Source of the DNA: Bartonella clarridgeiae ATCC 51734
GTDB taxonomy: Bacteria > Pseudomonadota > Alphaproteobacteria > Rhizobiales > Rhizobiaceae
Reading direction: 5' to 3'
DNA length: 64,000 nt
Assembly (NCBI RefSeq): GCF_000518185.1
Contig: NZ_JADC01000009.1
Coordinates: forward strand, 354,807-418,806
Both the position numbers and the translations under genes were made by a program. This document shows, piece after piece, positions 9,889 through 20,163 of the stretch; the stretch's first letter is position 1; each line of letters starts with the position of its first letter. The notes under the pieces were generated by a model, which searched no databases, was not told the origin of the DNA, and worked only from the letters and a program-made list of their open reading frames with translations.

Positions 9889-10647
9889 ATGAAGGGTGCA
9901 AGTATTTGGCGGATATCAGCTCTTTGGATAGGTGCTTTTGGGGGTGCTCTTGCTTTACATATTGGAATAGGAGCGCAACTTTATTTTAAAAGTATTTATA
10001 TGAATGATATTGTATTTCCACCGATGGTTATGCTGCTTGTTGAGCCAGAAATTATGCATCCTAATGTCAATGCAGATTCTGAGATATTAGAGCTTGGTGT
10101 TTTAAAGCAAGAAGAAATATTAAAGTCGGAGCTTAGTAAAGTTCACCCAGAGGAGCACGAGATTGCAGAAGAGCTTGAGTCTATCGTAGAAAAAAGTAAT
10201 TTTACAGTGCTGAAACCTTTGGAAAAATCTTCTCCATCAAAAATAAATCGTAAAGTTTTTATACAAAAGCAATTATCAACACTAAATGTTACAGCGAAGA
10301 AAATTAATGTAAAAAAAGCGCACTCATTTACTGCGAGTAGGGATAATAATACAGCGTTGTTTGATAATGCGTTATCAGGACAGTGGTTAGCAAAGGTGCA
10401 AGCGCAATTAGAAAAACAAAAAAATTATATTGTGGGACAGCGTATTAGTAGTGTGCAGGGAGTCGTGCAGTTAGAATTTAAGGTGAGCGAGCAAGGCGAT
10501 ATTTTTGCGAGCCGTATTATGCTTTCTTCTGGTAATCAGGAACTTGATTGGTTGGCTATGATGACACTTAAACGTGTTGACATTTTTCCTCCACCACCAC
10601 GTGAAATGGTGGATAAAACTATTAGGGTATCTTTGATCTTTAGCTAA
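9889..10647 (+). CDS. tonB: Energy-transducing protein TonB
   Basis: A 252-residue inner-membrane protein with one N-terminal span (ALWIGAFGGALALHIGIGAQLYF), a periplasmic linker, and a C-terminal TonB domain (about 165-252; GVVQLEFKVSEQGDIFASRI and PPPREMVDKTIRVSLIFS). It couples the proton-motive force to HutA. The linker is acidic, rich in Glu/Leu/Lys, and lacks the Pro-Lys repeats of typical TonB. An in-frame ATG occurs at 9871, but GGAGGAG at 9879-9885 points to the ATG at 9889. Confidence 0.92.
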   Translation: MKGASIWRISALWIGAFGGALALHIGIGAQLYFKSIYMNDIVFPPMVMLLVEPEIMHPNVNADSEILELGVLKQEEILKSELSKVHPEEHEIAEELESIVEKSNFTVLKPLEKSSPSKINRKVFIQKQLSTLNVTAKKINVKKAHSFTASRDNNTALFDNALSGQWLAKVQAQLEKQKNYIVGQRISSVQGVVQLEFKVSEQGDIFASRIMLSSGNQELDWLAMMTLKRVDIFPPPPREMVDKTIRVSLIFS

Positions 10648-11350
10648 ATCCAAATAAAGAGAAAATTACTATACAAAATTAAACCTTAGTATTGTATCCA
10701 GGGTCTTTTCGGGGGGTAAGATCAAAGTTGATGCTGTTCGTAACTATGTTAAAGAACGAAAGTAACTGATTTCATAATAGTTCCTGTTAGATTTATAGAG
10801 ATAATAAGCTTACAGCACTGCCAGTATTTTTGATTATACTACGTTATTAATTTATACTACGTTATTAATAATGTTCACATCTATAAATATCTACATAAGC
10901 TTTTATGGAAAAGATAAAGTTGTTTAGAACACCAAAGCTAGGGTTTATGATAAAATGAGGTTTGTAGCAAAGCTCGAGTTGATAAAAATTAAGTTTATAA
11001 CAATGCCAAGATTTATGAAACTATGATTACTTTTAAAAAGTGTAAGTTACTCGATCAAAAAACTAATGAGCTTATTATCTTGTAATTTTTGTTAAGATTG
11101 AAAGATAAACTGAAATCTATGTGTATATTTTTTCACAATGGAAAGAGATAGAGGAGGTGAGTAAAGAAAAGGGAAGTAATTACTTTTGAAAGTAAAACTA
11201 TTTTTCTGTGTACGAAAATAAGCAGTGCATTTATATAAAAAATTGAGGTGAACTATTTAATTGTTATGCAGCGTGATGATAATTTACTATAGGGCTTGCA
11301 GAAAATGGGTAGTGATGCAAAAATGGATGTATATTTTTTCATATTCGTGA
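10648..11350. other. Non-coding or decayed spacer between tonB and rnhB
   Basis: 703 bases without a usable gene. A short in-frame stretch at about 10691-10765, reading SGGKIKVDAVRNYVKERK before a stop, looks like the end of a lost protein, but I cannot name it. A two-copy 18-bp tandem repeat lies at 10835-10869. Around 10925-11030 there are imperfect repeats of AAAGCT-x-GxGTTTATxA. This fits gene decay rather than regulation. Confidence 0.45.
10835..10869. repeat. 18-bp tandem duplication
   Basis: TATACTACGTTATTAAT occurs at 10835-10851 and again, identical, at 10853-10869 (period 18). It lies in the gene-free stretch after tonB. Confidence 0.85.
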
Positions 11351-11998
11351 TTGTCAGATATGTTTAATGTACCATTTCAGCCAAATTTTTCATATGAATT
11401 GGATTTGCAAAAAAAAGGGTTCTTTTATATAGCAGGTGTTGATGAAGTTGGGCGTGGGCCTTTAGCTGGTCCTGTGGTAACAGCAGCAGTTGTTTTAGAT
11501 AAAGACTGTATTCCTGAAGGCGTGAATGATTCAAAAAAACTCTCTAGCCAACAGCGTAATAAACTTTATTATGAAATTTTACAAAATGCATTGGCGATTT
11601 CGGTTGCTAGTATTTGTGCTCGGACGATTGATAAGTCTGATATTAGAAAAGCAACTTTAGAAGCAATGAGGCGTTGTATTTCAGGTCTTGCCATTTCAGC
11701 GCATTATGCATTGATTGATGGGCGTGATGTTCCTCCTAATCTGCCGTGTCCTGCAATTGCTTTGATTAAAGGTGATCAGTCTTCGGTTTCAATTGCGGCG
11801 GCATCTATTATTGCTAAAGTGATGCGTGATAGGATGATGCAATACGCTGGACAAGTTTATCAAAATTATGGTTTAGAGAAGCATGTAGGTTATGCAACGG
11901 CAGCACATCGTGCAGCTATCGATAAGTATGGACCTATTGTAAGATTACATCGTTATAGTTTTTCTCCTCTTAAAGAACGCTATAAGGATAGTATTTAA
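11351..11998 (+). CDS. rnhB: Ribonuclease HII
   Basis: A 215-residue cytoplasmic endonuclease that removes ribonucleotides from DNA-RNA hybrids. The catalytic motif [14 protein letters not shown] (about 29-42), the DSKKLS segment, and the later acidic ligands in ALIDGR and the region from [20 protein letters not shown] match RNase HII. The reading frame opens with TTG at 11351; ATG at 11360 is an equally good start. Its TAA overlaps the ATG of the next gene by one base, so the two are coupled. Confidence 0.95.
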   Translation: MSDMFNVPFQPNFSYELDLQKKGFFYIAGVDEVGRGPLAGPVVTAAVVLDKDCIPEGVNDSKKLSSQQRNKLYYEILQNALAISVASICARTIDKSDIRKATLEAMRRCISGLAISAHYALIDGRDVPPNLPCPAIALIKGDQSSVSIAAASIIAKVMRDRMMQYAGQVYQNYGLEKHVGYATAAHRAAIDKYGPIVRLHRYSFSPLKERYKDSI

Positions 11999-12960
11999 TG
12001 ATGATTCTACCACTTAATAGTGAGGCAATAAAGCAAGCAGTTACGATTCTTCAACAAGGGAAGTTGGTAGCTTTACCGACAGAAACTGTTTATGGATTAG
12101 CTGGTGATGCGACAGATGGAAAGGCAGTAGCTTCTATTTTTTCTACAAAAGGACGCCCACCATTTAATCCTCTTATTGTTCATGTAAGTGACATAGTTAT
12201 GGCAGAATGTTATGTGGAAATTGATTTGCTTTCACGTCGATTAATGGAAGCATTTTGGCCAGGGCCCTTAACAGTGGTTCTGCCATTAAAGGTTCATCAT
12301 AATATTCATCCTTTAACAACTGCTGGTCTTAATACGTTGGCTGTTCGCTTTCCAAGAGGTGGTTTTGCGGAAATTGTTCGGCATTTTGGCCGTCCTTTGG
12401 CTGCGCCTAGTGCTAATCAATCAGGAAAATTGAGTCCTACTTCAGCTACATCTGTATTTACGTCTTTAGGAACATCAGTTCCTTTAATTATTGATGGTGG
12501 AGATTCAAAAATAGGGCTTGAATCAACGATTATTAAGATTTGTGATGAAAATGTTTATATATTGCGTCCGGGAGGATTAGCTATTGAAGAAATTGAAAGA
12601 GTGGCAAAGAAGTCTGTAAAACGTTTGGATCAGCAAGTTGCAATTGAAGCTCCAGGGATGTTAAGGTCACATTATGCCCCTGATACTTCTGTACGTTTAA
12701 ATGTAAAAAGGGTGGAAAGCGGTGAAGCACTTTTAGCATTTGGACCTAAACGTATTGAAGGTTTTGAAAATGCTATTGCTGTTCTAAATCTTAGTGAAAC
12801 AGGTCGGTTAGAAGAAGCAGCATTCCATTTATTTCAATATATGCAGGAATTGGATTCACTTAAAGTAAAATGCATTGCAGTGGAACCTATCCCATTTTAT
12901 GGATTGGGGGAAGCTATTAATGATCGTTTAACACGTGCTGCAGCTCCAAAAGGGAAATAA
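11998..12960 (+). CDS. L-threonylcarbamoyladenylate synthase (Sua5/YwlC/TsaC family)
   Basis: A 320-residue enzyme that makes threonylcarbamoyl-AMP from Thr, bicarbonate and ATP for the t6A37 tRNA modification. The YrdC domain fills about residues 10-200 (LPTETVYGLAGDA, KGRPPFNPLIVHV, PLAAPSANQSGKLSPT). The Sua5 C-terminal domain follows a linker (SHYAPDTSVRL), so this is the long Sua5 form rather than short TsaC. It begins on the rnhB stop and ends 2 nt before the next gene. Confidence 0.94.
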   Translation: MMILPLNSEAIKQAVTILQQGKLVALPTETVYGLAGDATDGKAVASIFSTKGRPPFNPLIVHVSDIVMAECYVEIDLLSRRLMEAFWPGPLTVVLPLKVHHNIHPLTTAGLNTLAVRFPRGGFAEIVRHFGRPLAAPSANQSGKLSPTSATSVFTSLGTSVPLIIDGGDSKIGLESTIIKICDENVYILRPGGLAIEEIERVAKKSVKRLDQQVAIEAPGMLRSHYAPDTSVRLNVKRVESGEALLAFGPKRIEGFENAIAVLNLSETGRLEEAAFHLFQYMQELDSLKVKCIAVEPIPFYGLGEAINDRLTRAAAPKGK

Positions 12961-12962
12961 AA

Positions 12963-14372
12963 ATGGAGCAAGATTTGATTGAGTCTTTTAGAAGTATTGT
13001 CGGTTCCGAGTATGCTATAACAGATCAGGCATTGATTACACCATATTTATTTGAAAATCGTCGACTTTTTCATGGAAAAACGCCATTACTTTTACGGCCA
13101 TCTTCCACAAAAGAGGTATCATTGATTATGCATTTGGCTAGTCAAACGTGCACGCCGATTGTTCCTCAAGGAGGAAATACTGGTCTTGTAGGTGCTCAGC
13201 AGCCAGATGATAGTGGGCACAGTGTTATTTTATCTATGGAACGTTTGAATAAGATTCGATCATTGGATCTTAAGGGTAATTTTGCTTTAGTAGAGGCTGG
13301 AGTTGTTTTACAAACATTACAAAAAAAAGCTGATGAAATGAATCGTTTTTTTCCTCTTTCTTTGGCTTCTGAAGAATCTTGTCAGATAGGAGGAAACCTA
13401 TCTTCTAATGCAGGAGGAACGGCGGTTTTAGCTTATGGTAATATGCGTGACCTTTGTCTTGGTTTAGAAGTCGTTTTACCTGATGGACGTATTTTGGATG
13501 ATTTGCGATTTGTTAAGAAAGATAATAGCGGTTATAATCTGAAAGACCTTTTTATAGGTGCGGAAGGGACTTTGGGGGTTATTACCGCGGCAGTTTTGAA
13601 GCTTTTTCCAAAACCAGAAGGGCAAGAAGTTGCTCTTGTAGGCTTAGATAGTCCAGCGAAAGTTGTAGAGCTTTTGTCTCTTGCTCAATGCTATGGTGGG
13701 ACATTGTTGACTGGTTTTGAGCTTATGGGGAAACTTAGTTTTCAAATGGCTTTAGATTATAAGATGTGTATCCGATCTCCTTTTGATCATGAGCATGAAT
13801 GGTATGTTTTGATTAGTATGTCATCATCACGAAGTGGCAATGATGCATTATCAGCGTTGCATGTTATTTTAGAAATGGCTTTAAAGAATTTTATTATTGA
13901 TGATGCAGTTGTTGCAAAATCATTAAAACAGCAAGATTTTTTTTGGCAATTGCGTGAAAGTATATCACCTGCACAGAAATTAGCAGGAGGATCTATTAAA
14001 CATGATATTGCTGTACCTATTGCTTCCATTCCTGATTTTATTGCTGAGTCTGCCCTTATTGTTGAAGAAATGATTCCAGGTGCACGGGTAGTTTGTTTCG
14101 GGCATGTCGGTGATGGGAATCTTCATTATAATATTACACAGCCAATTGGAGCGGATACTGAAGCATTTTTAAAATTATGGCCGAAAATAACCCATCGTAT
14201 TCATTGTTTAGCAATGCAATATCAGGGTACATTTTCTGCTGAACATGGAATTGGCCAACTTAAACGAGAAGAATTACGTAATTTTAAATCACCTGTTTCA
14301 TTAGAAATTATGCAAGAGATTAAAAAAATATTTGATCCTTTAGGAATTATGAATCCTGGAAAAATATTATGA
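12963..14372 (+). CDS. FAD-binding oxidoreductase (GlcD/D-lactate-2-hydroxyacid dehydrogenase family)
   Basis: A 469-residue flavoprotein of the VAO/GlcD family, which oxidises D-2-hydroxyacids. The FAD-binding PCMH domain spans about 35-215 (PIVPQGGNTGLVGAQ, GGNLSSNAGGTAVLAYGNMRD, IGAEGTLGVITA). The C-terminal FAD-oxidase domain carries the metal/substrate His motifs GHVGDGNLHYN and FSAEHGIGQLKREEL and ends in the typical DPLGIMNPGKIL. The exact substrate (D-lactate, D-2-hydroxyglutarate or glycolate) cannot be decided from sequence. It is third in the rnhB-sua5 operon. Confidence 0.93.
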   Translation: MEQDLIESFRSIVGSEYAITDQALITPYLFENRRLFHGKTPLLLRPSSTKEVSLIMHLASQTCTPIVPQGGNTGLVGAQQPDDSGHSVILSMERLNKIRSLDLKGNFALVEAGVVLQTLQKKADEMNRFFPLSLASEESCQIGGNLSSNAGGTAVLAYGNMRDLCLGLEVVLPDGRILDDLRFVKKDNSGYNLKDLFIGAEGTLGVITAAVLKLFPKPEGQEVALVGLDSPAKVVELLSLAQCYGGTLLTGFELMGKLSFQMALDYKMCIRSPFDHEHEWYVLISMSSSRSGNDALSALHVILEMALKNFIIDDAVVAKSLKQQDFFWQLRESISPAQKLAGGSIKHDIAVPIASIPDFIAESALIVEEMIPGARVVCFGHVGDGNLHYNITQPIGADTEAFLKLWPKITHRIHCLAMQYQGTFSAEHGIGQLKREELRNFKSPVSLEIMQEIKKIFDPLGIMNPGKIL

Positions 14373-14483
14373 TTCCAGAAGAATAAATATTTTTGTACAT
14401 TCTTATTTAGAATTTAATAACCAAAAAGAAACTAAATTTTTTATATAACTTTGTTAATAATCCAATGAGGAAAATCTACTAGA

Positions 14484-15050
14484 TTGTATGTTTTATTAAA
14501 AAAATTGGGAACAGTGTATATGGCTAATCAATGCTTTAATCAGGCAAAGGCGGTGCTTGAATTTCGACTAGATCCGTGCCATTTGCCACAAATGACGACA
14601 TATTTTGTATCAAAAACGGGCAATCAGATAATTTGTTCGTTAAATGAACGTGGTGTTTTTTTAAAATTTGGTGCTTCCTCAAGTTTATCACGTTTGATCC
14701 CAGCTCACCATTTTAGGGGGATTGCAGCACGTATAGTAGATACTTTCTCAGGTGGGAAAGCGATAAAATTAGAGCTATTCCATGTAGATGAGGAGATTTG
14801 TATTCCACTTTTAGTTTCTAGAAAATTAAATAATGTTTTTCTGGATTGGCGATTATGGGCGCAGATTTACAATCTTCCTATGCTTATGATTGATGAATAT
14901 AATAGCATTATCAAGGTTCAAGATCGTTCTGTTTTACATCAATTTTTTCACAGGGTATCATCTTATTCTGTACAGAAACGTTTTTTACTTCGTTGTAATG
15001 ATTCATTAGGTTTACGTTTGGTGATTGATAATCAGACTGCGTTACAGTGA
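14484..15050 (+). CDS. Conserved Rhizobiales protein (DUF6101-like)
   Basis: A protein of up to 188 residues with no catalytic motif I can identify. It resembles the Rhizobiales DUF6101 family (an RLDPCHLP-type opening near residue 28, ISVxxxRR-like basic region absent), but the assignment is from memory and weak. It has no signal peptide and no membrane span. Starts are possible at 14484 (TTG) or at the ATG at 14520 (MANQCFNQ); the latter looks more natural. It is separated from the oxidase by 111 nt. Confidence 0.7.
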   Translation: MYVLLKKLGTVYMANQCFNQAKAVLEFRLDPCHLPQMTTYFVSKTGNQIICSLNERGVFLKFGASSSLSRLIPAHHFRGIAARIVDTFSGGKAIKLELFHVDEEICIPLLVSRKLNNVFLDWRLWAQIYNLPMLMIDEYNSIIKVQDRSVLHQFFHRVSSYSVQKRFLLRCNDSLGLRLVIDNQTALQ

Positions 15051-15170
15051 GGTATATGTTAATTTTTTTTATGTTGTGTGATCATGTGTATTGATTTCAT
15101 TTGCGTTTTGCCTTTTTATCAATGATAATTAAATTCCTATCTAATAGAAATAGAAAAGAATTTTACATAT

Positions 15171-15761
15171 TTGAAGCATTCAGAAAAAATGAAAATGCGT
15201 GTGCTTGTCTTCAAACTTGATAAAGAGAAGGCAATAGAAGCGCAAAAAGCACATGGCCGTCGTTATATCAGAAGATTGAGAACATTTTTAAATTTATTAA
15301 TATTGTGGCTGATGTGTGTTTTTATTTATTGTGGTTTTCTCATCATGATTGAAGGCCAAAATTGGGCGCATTATTGGGGAAAGTCTTTTATCAAAACGGT
15401 TTGCATTTATGCTGCAATTATTTGTATTATTTGGGCATTGAATTATTATGTTTTAGTGACACATAAAGCGCATCGATTGGTGAAAAGTAATCAACAAATA
15501 GGCCTTAAACAAATATGGCAATGGGATGATCATGCGCTTGCGATTCGAAATTCTTATATACACGGTACTTATCCTTTTCGTTTGTTTTATGATTGGCATG
15601 AGTACCCAAATTTTATTGCACTTTACATTTCAGAGGAAAAATTTAATATTCTTCCTAAAGCTATTATGACTAAAGAACAATTAGCCGATTTACGCACTAT
15701 TCTATCACGTGAAATTACGAGTCCTAGAAAAAAAATCAAGAAATCTAATTTTCCCGCATGA
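15171..15761 (+). CDS. YcxB-like membrane protein
   Basis: A 196-residue protein with two transmembrane segments ([19 protein letters not shown] about 41-60 and [22 protein letters not shown] about 75-96). A cytosolic domain of YcxB type follows, with W, D/H-rich lines such as [15 protein letters not shown] and [14 protein letters not shown]. The function of this family is unknown. The frame starts with TTG at 15171; ATG codons at 15189 and 15195 are alternatives. Its end overlaps the end of convergent purD by 17 bp. Confidence 0.75.
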   Translation: MKHSEKMKMRVLVFKLDKEKAIEAQKAHGRRYIRRLRTFLNLLILWLMCVFIYCGFLIMIEGQNWAHYWGKSFIKTVCIYAAIICIIWALNYYVLVTHKAHRLVKSNQQIGLKQIWQWDDHALAIRNSYIHGTYPFRLFYDWHEYPNFIALYISEEKFNILPKAIMTKEQLADLRTILSREITSPRKKIKKSNFPA

Positions 15762-17019
15762 TGGCGCGCCATCCAATATCACGGCGTACAAAACCTTGTG
15801 GCCAATCAATATAGTCGACTGCTTCATAAGCGCGTTTTTGAGCGAGCTTTATGGTTTTTCCTATTGCTGTTATATTTAAAACACGTCCGCTATTAGCAAT
15901 TAATTCCCCATTGCGTAAGGCTGTACCAGCTTGAAAAACTTTTACATTAGGGAGAGAGTTTACTTTATCAATATTGCGAATCACACTGCCTTTTTGAGGA
16001 GAAACAGGATAGCCATTAGCGGCCATAACAACTGTTAAAGCAGTTTCTTCAGACCATTGAAGATTTTTCTTTTGAAGATTTCCTTGAGCAGCTGAAAGAA
16101 AAAGCGGAAGAATATCATCTTTTAGACGCATCATTAAAACTTGACATTCAGGATCACCGAATCGCACATTAAATTCAATTAATTGGGGACCTTTTTGTGT
16201 TATCATCAATCCAACGAAGAGAATACCTTTAAAATATATATCCATTTCAGCCATACCGCGTAGAGCTGGTATAACAATTTCTTTGAGAGTACGGTTAACC
16301 ATTTCTTCTGTCATTATAGGAGCTGGTGAATAGGCACCCATGCCACCTGTATTAACTCCCGTGTCACCATCACCAACACGTTTATGATCTTGTGCAGATC
16401 CAAAGGGGATAGCTATTTTGCCATCACAAAGGCAAAAAAAACTTGCTTCTTCTCCTTCTAGAAAAGCTTCAACAACGACTTCTTTGCCTGCATCGCCGAA
16501 TGTACCTTCAAAACAGGCATCAATTGCATCAAAGGCTTCTTCTATTGTCATAGCAACCACAACACCTTTACCGGCAGCTAAGCCATCAGCTTTAATAACT
16601 ATAGGAATACCTTGTTGATGAATATAAGATTTAGCTTTCGAAGCATTATCGAATCGTTGATAGGGAGCTGTAGGAATGTTATTTCTATAACACAAGTCTT
16701 TTGTAAAACCTTTTGAGCCTTCTAGCTGAGTAGCTTTTTGATTCGGTCCGAATACACAAATATGAGCAGCATTAAGAGCATCTGTTATACCCGCCACTAA
16801 TGGAGCTTCTGGACCGACAACTGCAAGATCAATGGCATTTTTTTTACAAAAATTAATGACACTACAATGATCATCAATGTCCAAATCGATATTTTCACCA
16901 AATTCCATTGTTGCAGGATTTCCAGGAGTACAATATAATTTCGTTAGCAGTGGTGACGCTGCTATTTTCCATGCTAAAGCATGTTCTCGTCCACCTGATC
17001 CTATAAGAAGAACGTTCAT
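15745..17019 (-). CDS. purD: Phosphoribosylamine-glycine ligase (GAR synthetase)
   Basis: A 424-residue ATP-grasp enzyme of purine synthesis that joins glycine to phosphoribosylamine. It has the N-terminal [16 protein letters not shown], the ATP-grasp core ([17 protein letters not shown] about 140-156; [17 protein letters not shown] about 185), [19 protein letters not shown], and the metal ligands in [16 protein letters not shown]. The length is normal for PurD. Convergent with the YcxB-like gene and divergent from ubiA. Confidence 0.97.
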   Translation of the reverse strand: MNVLLIGSGGREHALAWKIAASPLLTKLYCTPGNPATMEFGENIDLDIDDHCSVINFCKKNAIDLAVVGPEAPLVAGITDALNAAHICVFGPNQKATQLEGSKGFTKDLCYRNNIPTAPYQRFDNASKAKSYIHQQGIPIVIKADGLAAGKGVVVAMTIEEAFDAIDACFEGTFGDAGKEVVVEAFLEGEEASFFCLCDGKIAIPFGSAQDHKRVGDGDTGVNTGGMGAYSPAPIMTEEMVNRTLKEIVIPALRGMAEMDIYFKGILFVGLMITQKGPQLIEFNVRFGDPECQVLMMRLKDDILPLFLSAAQGNLQKKNLQWSEETALTVVMAANGYPVSPQKGSVIRNIDKVNSLPNVKVFQAGTALRNGELIANSGRVLNITAIGKTIKLAQKRAYEAVDYIDWPQGFVRRDIGWRAIMREN

Positions 17020-17109
17020 TACTTGCTCCTATCATAAAAGATGGTTAAATTGATTGTCTGTCATAAGAATGAAATGTTTCTATCGCAAGTATAAAAGTAA
17101 AATCATTTA

Positions 17110-18117
17110 ATGAAAAAAAGTAAAGATATTTTGCATATTCAATCCTATGAAAAGCAGGGACGAGTTATAGATGCAGCTCCAAAACAGTGGGTTTACGATT
17201 TGCTTCCTTGTTCTTTATGGTTATATGCTCAATTAGCACGATGGGATAGGCCTATTGGGTGGAAGTTATTGATGTGGCCTTGTTTTTGGTCAACAACTAT
17301 GGCTATTTTTTCTTGTGAAATGTCACAATTATCTCTTTTGTCGATTATCATTAATTGGGTTTGGTATCTTTTTTTATTTTTCCTAGGCTCCATAGCTATG
17401 CGGGGTGCTGGCTGTACATGGAATGATCTTGTTGATCAAGAAATTGATTCTCAAATAGAACGGACACGTTCTCGTCCATTGCCTACGGGGCAAGTAAGTC
17501 GGTTTCAAGCAAAAGTTTTCATATTAATACAATGTGTTATAGGTTTAGGTGTTTTATTGCAATTTAATGTATTTACCTTTTTTTTAGGTCTTTCATCATT
17601 GGTAGCAGTTGCACTTTATCCTTTTATGAAACGTATCACAAATTGGCCGCAATTCTTTTTAGGTATTGCATTTAATTGGGGAGCATTAATGGGATGGGCT
17701 GCTGTGCATGGGAGTTTAAGTTCGGCGCCAATAGTGCTTTATATAGGTTCAATTCTGTGGACGATAGGGTATGATACAATTTATGCTCACCAAGATAAAG
17801 ACGATGATGTGATTGTTGGTGTTCGTTCTACAGCACTTCTCTTTGGGAAAAGAACTAAATATGCATTGGCAATTTTATATAGTGGTTTTGTAATATTAAC
17901 CAGCTTAGCATTTTATTTGGCGCAAGTCCCCATTCTGAGTTTTTTAGGGATTTTTATTGCAGCTGTCCATATGTTTATACAAATTAAAGTTATTGATATC
18001 GACAATGGTTTACAATGTTTACAGCTTTTCAAGTCTAATTCGTTTGTTGGTTTTTTGATCTTTGCAGGTTTGATATGTGGAGGAATTTCGATGATATTAT
18101 ACTCTGTGATTTCGTGA
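17110..18117 (+). CDS. ubiA: 4-hydroxybenzoate octaprenyltransferase
   Basis: A 335-residue polytopic inner-membrane prenyltransferase that attaches the polyprenyl tail to 4-hydroxybenzoate in ubiquinone synthesis. The first aspartate motif, NDLVDQEIDSQIERTRSRP (about 102-120), and the second, YDTIYAHQDKDDD (about 223-235), bind Mg-diphosphate. About eight hydrophobic spans are present. The N-terminal 50 residues before LARWDRPIGW are typical of Rhizobiales UbiA. It depends on chorismate-derived 4-hydroxybenzoate, which matters given the aroC frameshift nearby. Confidence 0.95.
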   Translation: MKKSKDILHIQSYEKQGRVIDAAPKQWVYDLLPCSLWLYAQLARWDRPIGWKLLMWPCFWSTTMAIFSCEMSQLSLLSIIINWVWYLFLFFLGSIAMRGAGCTWNDLVDQEIDSQIERTRSRPLPTGQVSRFQAKVFILIQCVIGLGVLLQFNVFTFFLGLSSLVAVALYPFMKRITNWPQFFLGIAFNWGALMGWAAVHGSLSSAPIVLYIGSILWTIGYDTIYAHQDKDDDVIVGVRSTALLFGKRTKYALAILYSGFVILTSLAFYLAQVPILSFLGIFIAAVHMFIQIKVIDIDNGLQCLQLFKSNSFVGFLIFAGLICGGISMILYSVIS

Positions 18118-18204
18118 CATTATAGAAATATTAATATATAATGTTATTGAGACGGAAATTCATTATAATATAGAAGAAAACGTATTACTTTAAAGACTTG
18201 AAAA

Positions 18205-18828
18205 TCATGGATAGAGTTTTTGCTTTTTCCAATTGTTTTGCTGAATAGAATCTCGTGTAAAGAGTAGGCGATCATGTAAACGAAATGGACGATCGCACCA
18301 GAATTCAATAGAAAAAGGGTTGACACAGAAACCAGACCAATAAGGTGGGCGTGGGATGTTTCCTACAGCATAGCGTGCAGTATATTCAGTGACTGCTTTT
18401 TCAAGAACAGAACGGTTTTCTAATATTTGAGATTGTTTAGATGCCCATGCACCAATTTGGCTTCCACGTGGACGTGATTGAAAATATGCATCTGCTTCTT
18501 CAGGACTGACTTTTTCAATGCTTCCTCTGATTCTAACTTGACGACGAAGTGATTTCCAGTGAAAGCCTAACGATGCTTTCATTGATGCTAAAATTTCTTG
18601 TCCTTTGCAACTTTCGTAGTTTGTATAGAAAGTAAATCCTTTAGGACTAAAATCTTTGAGAAGAACCATGCGAACATTAGGTAATCCTGTTACATCTACT
18701 GTTGCTAAAGCCATAGCATTGGGGTCGTTGATTTCGCTTATTATTGCTTCTTCAAGCCAGCGTGTAAAAAGTACGAAGGGTTCTTGTATTGGAACAAAAT
18801 TATCATTTGTTTGTTTTGTGTTGTTCAT
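18205..18828 (-). CDS. pdxH: Pyridoxamine 5'-phosphate oxidase
   Basis: A 207-residue FMN enzyme that oxidises PNP/PMP to pyridoxal phosphate. Family motifs are complete: [20 protein letters not shown] (about 38-57), [39 protein letters not shown], and the C-terminal [17 protein letters not shown] segment that binds FMN and substrate. The length is normal. It is convergent with ubiA and divergent from the dnaJ-like gene. Confidence 0.96.
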   Translation of the reverse strand: MNNTKQTNDNFVPIQEPFVLFTRWLEEAIISEINDPNAMALATVDVTGLPNVRMVLLKDFSPKGFTFYTNYESCKGQEILASMKASLGFHWKSLRRQVRIRGSIEKVSPEEADAYFQSRPRGSQIGAWASKQSQILENRSVLEKAVTEYTARYAVGNIPRPPYWSGFCVNPFSIEFWCDRPFRLHDRLLFTRDSIQQNNWKKQKLYP

Positions 18829-19147
18829 AATGGACTTGTATCAATTAGCGTGAATGAAAGATTGTCTGGTTCGTTTTTTCTAATGATGATAAAAGGTTGT
18901 TCTTTTTTATTTTGAAAAATTAATAATATTACATGTTTTTATCATGATTTTTCAATGATGCTAATTTTAGTGTGGGCTGTAATACATTACATTGGATATA
19001 AAAAATATTTATTCCATATGGTATTTTCATTTCTTCATAAACATATAGATAAAGTAAAAATTACTTTAGATAGATTGATTCAAAAATAAAGATACTAACA
19101 ATATACCGGTTGATATTAAAAAATGGCAAAGCTGGAAAGAGGACAAT
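18829..19147. other. Divergent promoter region of pdxH and the dnaJ-like gene
   Basis: 319 AT-rich bases with no gene. It should hold two outward promoters. I found no operator-like repeat or heat-shock element good enough to report. Confidence 0.5.
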
Positions 19148-20038
19148 ATGCGTGATCCCTATACGGTTCTAGGTGTGGCGCGCACTGCAAAACCGCAAGA
19201 GATTAAATCTGCATTCAGAAAATTAGCGAAGAAATATCACCCAGATCATAATATGGGTGATGCGAAAGCTAAAGAAAAGTTTGCTGAAGTGAATCAAGCC
19301 TATGAAATTATAGGAGATAAAGATAAAAAGATACAATTTGATCGCGGCGAAATTGATGCAGAAGGAAAACCGATTCATAAAACTTATAATGCTGGAGGAC
19401 ATTTTAGAGATGGACATAATCCTTTTTCGGGAGGCGCAAGAGGGGGCGATTTTGGTTTTTCAGGTGGTGTAGATTTTGATGCAAGCGATATTTTTCGTGA
19501 TTTATTTGGAAGAGGGAGAAATTTTTCGAATTCTACACAATATAATCAGTCTCAACAAGGCGCCCATATTCGTACAAGTATTTCAGTAACCTTAGAGCAG
19601 ATGGTTGGTGCAGAAAAGGTGGAAACAATTTTTCCTAATGGAAAAAAATTAAAAATTAAACTACCAACTTATATTGAGGACGGACAAACTATTCGTTTAA
19701 AAGGGCAGGGAGAAAAAGTACCATATGGGCGATCAGGAGATGCTTTGGTAACTGTTCAAATTCAGAAACATTCTCGTTTGCGGGTTGAAGGAAGGGCACT
19801 TCATCTTGATTTGCCAGTTCCTCTTAAACACGCTGTTTTGGGATCAAAAGAAGAAGTTCAGACATTAGAAGGGCGTGTTGTTGTAACAATTCCCGCATGG
19901 TCAAGTTCTGATCGTGTTTTACGGTTAAAAGGAAAAGGGCTTCATTTAAAAAACGGAGAAAGAGATGATCTTTATGTGCATGTTCGTATCATGTTACCAG
20001 AAGCAGACCCTGCATTAGAACAGTTTTTTCAAATGTAG
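19148..20038 (+). CDS. DnaJ C-terminal-class chaperone (CbpA-like J-domain protein)
   Basis: A 296-residue type II J-domain protein. The J domain covers residues 1-66, with the Hsp70-activating HPD motif in [12 protein letters not shown] Gly/Phe-rich linker (about 80-130; [13 protein letters not shown]) and the two-part DnaJ C-terminal domain ([13 protein letters not shown] to [10 protein letters not shown]) follow. There is no zinc-finger CxxCxGxG repeat, so it is not DnaJ itself. It would act as a co-chaperone of DnaK. AAAGAGGAC provides the ribosome site before the ATG. Confidence 0.92.
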   Translation: MRDPYTVLGVARTAKPQEIKSAFRKLAKKYHPDHNMGDAKAKEKFAEVNQAYEIIGDKDKKIQFDRGEIDAEGKPIHKTYNAGGHFRDGHNPFSGGARGGDFGFSGGVDFDASDIFRDLFGRGRNFSNSTQYNQSQQGAHIRTSISVTLEQMVGAEKVETIFPNGKKLKIKLPTYIEDGQTIRLKGQGEKVPYGRSGDALVTVQIQKHSRLRVEGRALHLDLPVPLKHAVLGSKEEVQTLEGRVVVTIPAWSSSDRVLRLKGKGLHLKNGERDDLYVHVRIMLPEADPALEQFFQM

Positions 20039-20163
20039 AAAAGTTAAAATTTCTTATGATACAAAATATAGTTTTAATTTGATTTTTAACCAACTGCTTG
20101 AAGAAAAAGTTTACCTGTGCCATAGGCAAGTGAATAATATTAATTTCTAGTTGCGATGAGGCA

